Of a stretch of DNA of 6,623 nucleotides, positions 5,942-6,623 are shown in pieces. Source of the DNA: an uncultured Collinsella sp. (GTDB taxonomy: Bacteria; Actinomycetota; Coriobacteriia; Coriobacteriales; Coriobacteriaceae); the NCBI GenBank assembly GCA_905197585.1, contig CAJJZO010000101.1, positions 1-6,623 of the forward strand, in the 5' to 3' direction. The first letter of the stretch is position 1, and each line of letters starts with the position of its first letter. The notes below the pieces were generated by a model. That model made no database searches, was not told the origin of the DNA, and saw only the letters and a program-made list of their open reading frames with translations. A program made the translations under genes and the position numbers.

Positions 5942-5969
5942 AGGGCGCTCCTTCGGGGGCGCCCTATTT
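5942..5969 (+). terminator. Intrinsic terminator of serS
   Basis: AGGGCGCTCC (5942-5951) pairs with GGGGCGCCCT (5956-5965) around a TTCG tetraloop, giving ten pairs including one T-G wobble. It is followed by a short ATTT. The cUUCGg cap is exceptionally stable; the U tract is weak. Confidence 0.8.
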
Positions 5970-6018
5970 CGTGCGCAGGTCCATACCATGCCGTGCGGAC
6001 AGCTCAATAGAAAACACA

Positions 6019-6058
6019 CGAACAACTGTTCTGTATACAGCCATCTACCTGCTATGCT
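6019..6058 (+). promoter_or_regulatory. Candidate LexA (SOS) box and promoter before the 125-residue gene
   Basis: CGAACAACTGTTC (6019-6031) contains GAAC-N4-GTTC, the core of the LexA box known from Gram-positive bacteria including actinobacteria. The inverted repeat extends to GAACA-N2-TGTTC (6020-6031). A perfect palindrome CTGTATACAG (6031-6040) follows immediately. A -10 candidate TATGCT (6053-6058) has a weak TTCTGT -35 (6029-6034) at 18 bases, so a repressor bound at the box would cover the -35. The box match is seen directly; LexA control is inferred. Confidence 0.5.
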
Positions 6059-6091
6059 TTTGCTAAATAAGAGCGAGAGAAAGGGGACGCG

Positions 6092-6469
6092 ATGGAGCTG
6101 TTTGATGATCGGGTGGTTTTGTTTGAGAGCGACGAGGGCGGGGAGTACCTGCTTGTAACGTGTGAGCCGTCTGGCATGGGTGGCCTGGTGCTTCGGCAGA
6201 CGAGTGAGGGTCCGTTGACACAATGGTGTTTTGAGGAGTCGCCGCATGTGGTCGAGACCTTTGTGACGCACGTGGGGCTTGTGGCGCTGGAGCACTTCTA
6301 TGGAGTTGGGACTTCCAACCAGGTCGCGCGCATGCTGAGCATCTCGTTTGCCGATTATGATTGTGCCCAGCGGGTGAGATCGCTCCTGAGGGAACTTGAT
6401 GCCAAGTTTGACGTGATCGAAAACCCAATCGATCGTACGGGGAACGGCGGTATATGCGGAGCAGCATGA
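6092..6469 (+). CDS. Conserved-looking hypothetical protein, 125 residues
   Basis: I do not recognise this protein. The start is supported by AAAGGGG (6080-6086) five bases before the ATG, and a promoter-like region lies upstream. The product is acidic and soluble, with no signal peptide or membrane segment. The N-terminal half looks beta-rich (RVVLFES, EYLLVTCEP, GLVLRQTSEG). The second half looks helical (VARMLSIS, DYDCAQRVRSLLRELDAKF). Four cysteines are spread out without a metal-binding spacing. It stands between the serS terminator and the tRNA-Arg promoter, so it is probably monocistronic. The candidate LexA box upstream raises the possibility of DNA-damage induction. The codon use is somewhat less GC-biased than in serS. 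Confidence 0.75.
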   Translation: MELFDDRVVLFESDEGGEYLLVTCEPSGMGGLVLRQTSEGPLTQWCFEESPHVVETFVTHVGLVALEHFYGVGTSNQVARMLSISFADYDCAQRVRSLLRELDAKFDVIENPIDRTGNGGICGAA

Positions 6470-6505
6470 CAAAACTGCGTTTCACAAAAAAGTTTGAGAT
6501 TGTGC

Positions 6506-6534
6506 TTGACTCCAATAAGCTAAAGTGGTTTTAT
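6506..6534 (+). promoter_or_regulatory. Promoter of tRNA-Arg(ACG)
   Basis: TTGACT (6506-6511) matches five of six -35 consensus bases. With 17-base spacing the -10 would be TTTTAT (6529-6534); the overlapping TATATG (6532-6537) is the alternative. Transcription would begin about six bases before the tRNA at 6547. Confidence 0.55.
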
Positions 6535-6546
6535 ATGTCTTGCGCT

Positions 6547-6623
6547 GCGGCGTTACCTCAGCTGGATAGAGGGTCTGACTACGAATCAGAACGTCATAGG
6601 TTCGAATCCTATACGCCGCACCA
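6547..6623 (+). tRNA. tRNA-Arg (anticodon ACG)
   Basis: This is a 77-nt tRNA ending exactly at the window edge. The acceptor stem is GCGGCGT (6547-6553) with ACGCCGC (6613-6619), then A and an encoded CCA. The D arm is CCTC...GAGG. Anticodon stem TCTGA/TCAGA encloses loop CTACGAA with anticodon ACG at 6581-6583. The T arm is ATAGG-TTCGAAT-CCTAT. In bacteria the first anticodon base A of this tRNA is normally converted to inosine by TadA so that it reads CGU, CGC and CGA. Confidence 0.97.

Noticed and set aside
4632..5942. 436-codon open frame antisense to serS
   Set aside because: It mirrors serS almost end to end. GC-rich codon bias removes stops from this antisense frame, and its translation is low-complexity Leu/Val/Gly with no family resemblance.
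6466..6623. Open frame starting in an ATGA overlap with the 125-residue gene and running off the window
   Set aside because: It reads straight through the whole tRNA-Arg gene and its promoter. The GGAG before the ATG is most likely chance.

Overview
The window is a housekeeping stretch of an actinobacterial chromosome. It most likely comes from the class Coriobacteriia and is Collinsella-like. Evidence for this is a high but not extreme GC content, GC-rich codon use that leaves long antisense open frames, strong GGAGG-type ribosome binding sites, and tRNA genes that encode their own CCA. The genus is inferred from overall style and was not tested by a search.

Layout, left to right on the + strand. 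(1) The 3' two thirds of rsmA (16S rRNA adenine dimethyltransferase) overlaps a TatD-family metal-dependent hydrolase. (2) A tRNA-Leu(CAG) follows with its own promoter and intrinsic terminator. Its 3' end plus terminator occurs a second time 189 bp downstream (60 bp, one mismatch). The two copies flank 129 bp of non-coding sequence packed with short hairpins. (3) An SPFH/band-7 membrane-anchored scaffold protein is closely followed by rlmH (23S rRNA pseudouridine-1915 methyltransferase), whose ribosome binding site lies inside the end of the SPFH gene. After 73 bp comes proC (pyrroline-5-carboxylate reductase). (4) A 134-bp nested inverted repeat separates proC from a convergent small gene. 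That gene is on the - strand and encodes a 57-residue single-pass membrane protein. (5) The small gene and serS (seryl-tRNA synthetase) diverge from a shared intergenic region holding three perfect palindromes. (6) serS ends in a strong UUCG-capped terminator. (7) A gene for a 125-residue protein of unknown function has a candidate LexA (SOS) box at its promoter. (8) A tRNA-Arg(ACG) closes the window at its CCA end.

Functionally most genes serve translation: two rRNA methyltransferases, one aminoacyl-tRNA synthetase and two tRNAs. Proline synthesis, a TatD nuclease and an SPFH membrane scaffold complete the recognisable set. No mobile-element protein, CRISPR array or multi-gene defence system is visible. 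The unusual parts are non-coding or small: the tRNA-Leu 3'-end duplication with its hairpin cassette, the nested palindrome after proC, the small membrane protein, the palindromic divergent promoter, and the SOS-like box before the unknown gene.
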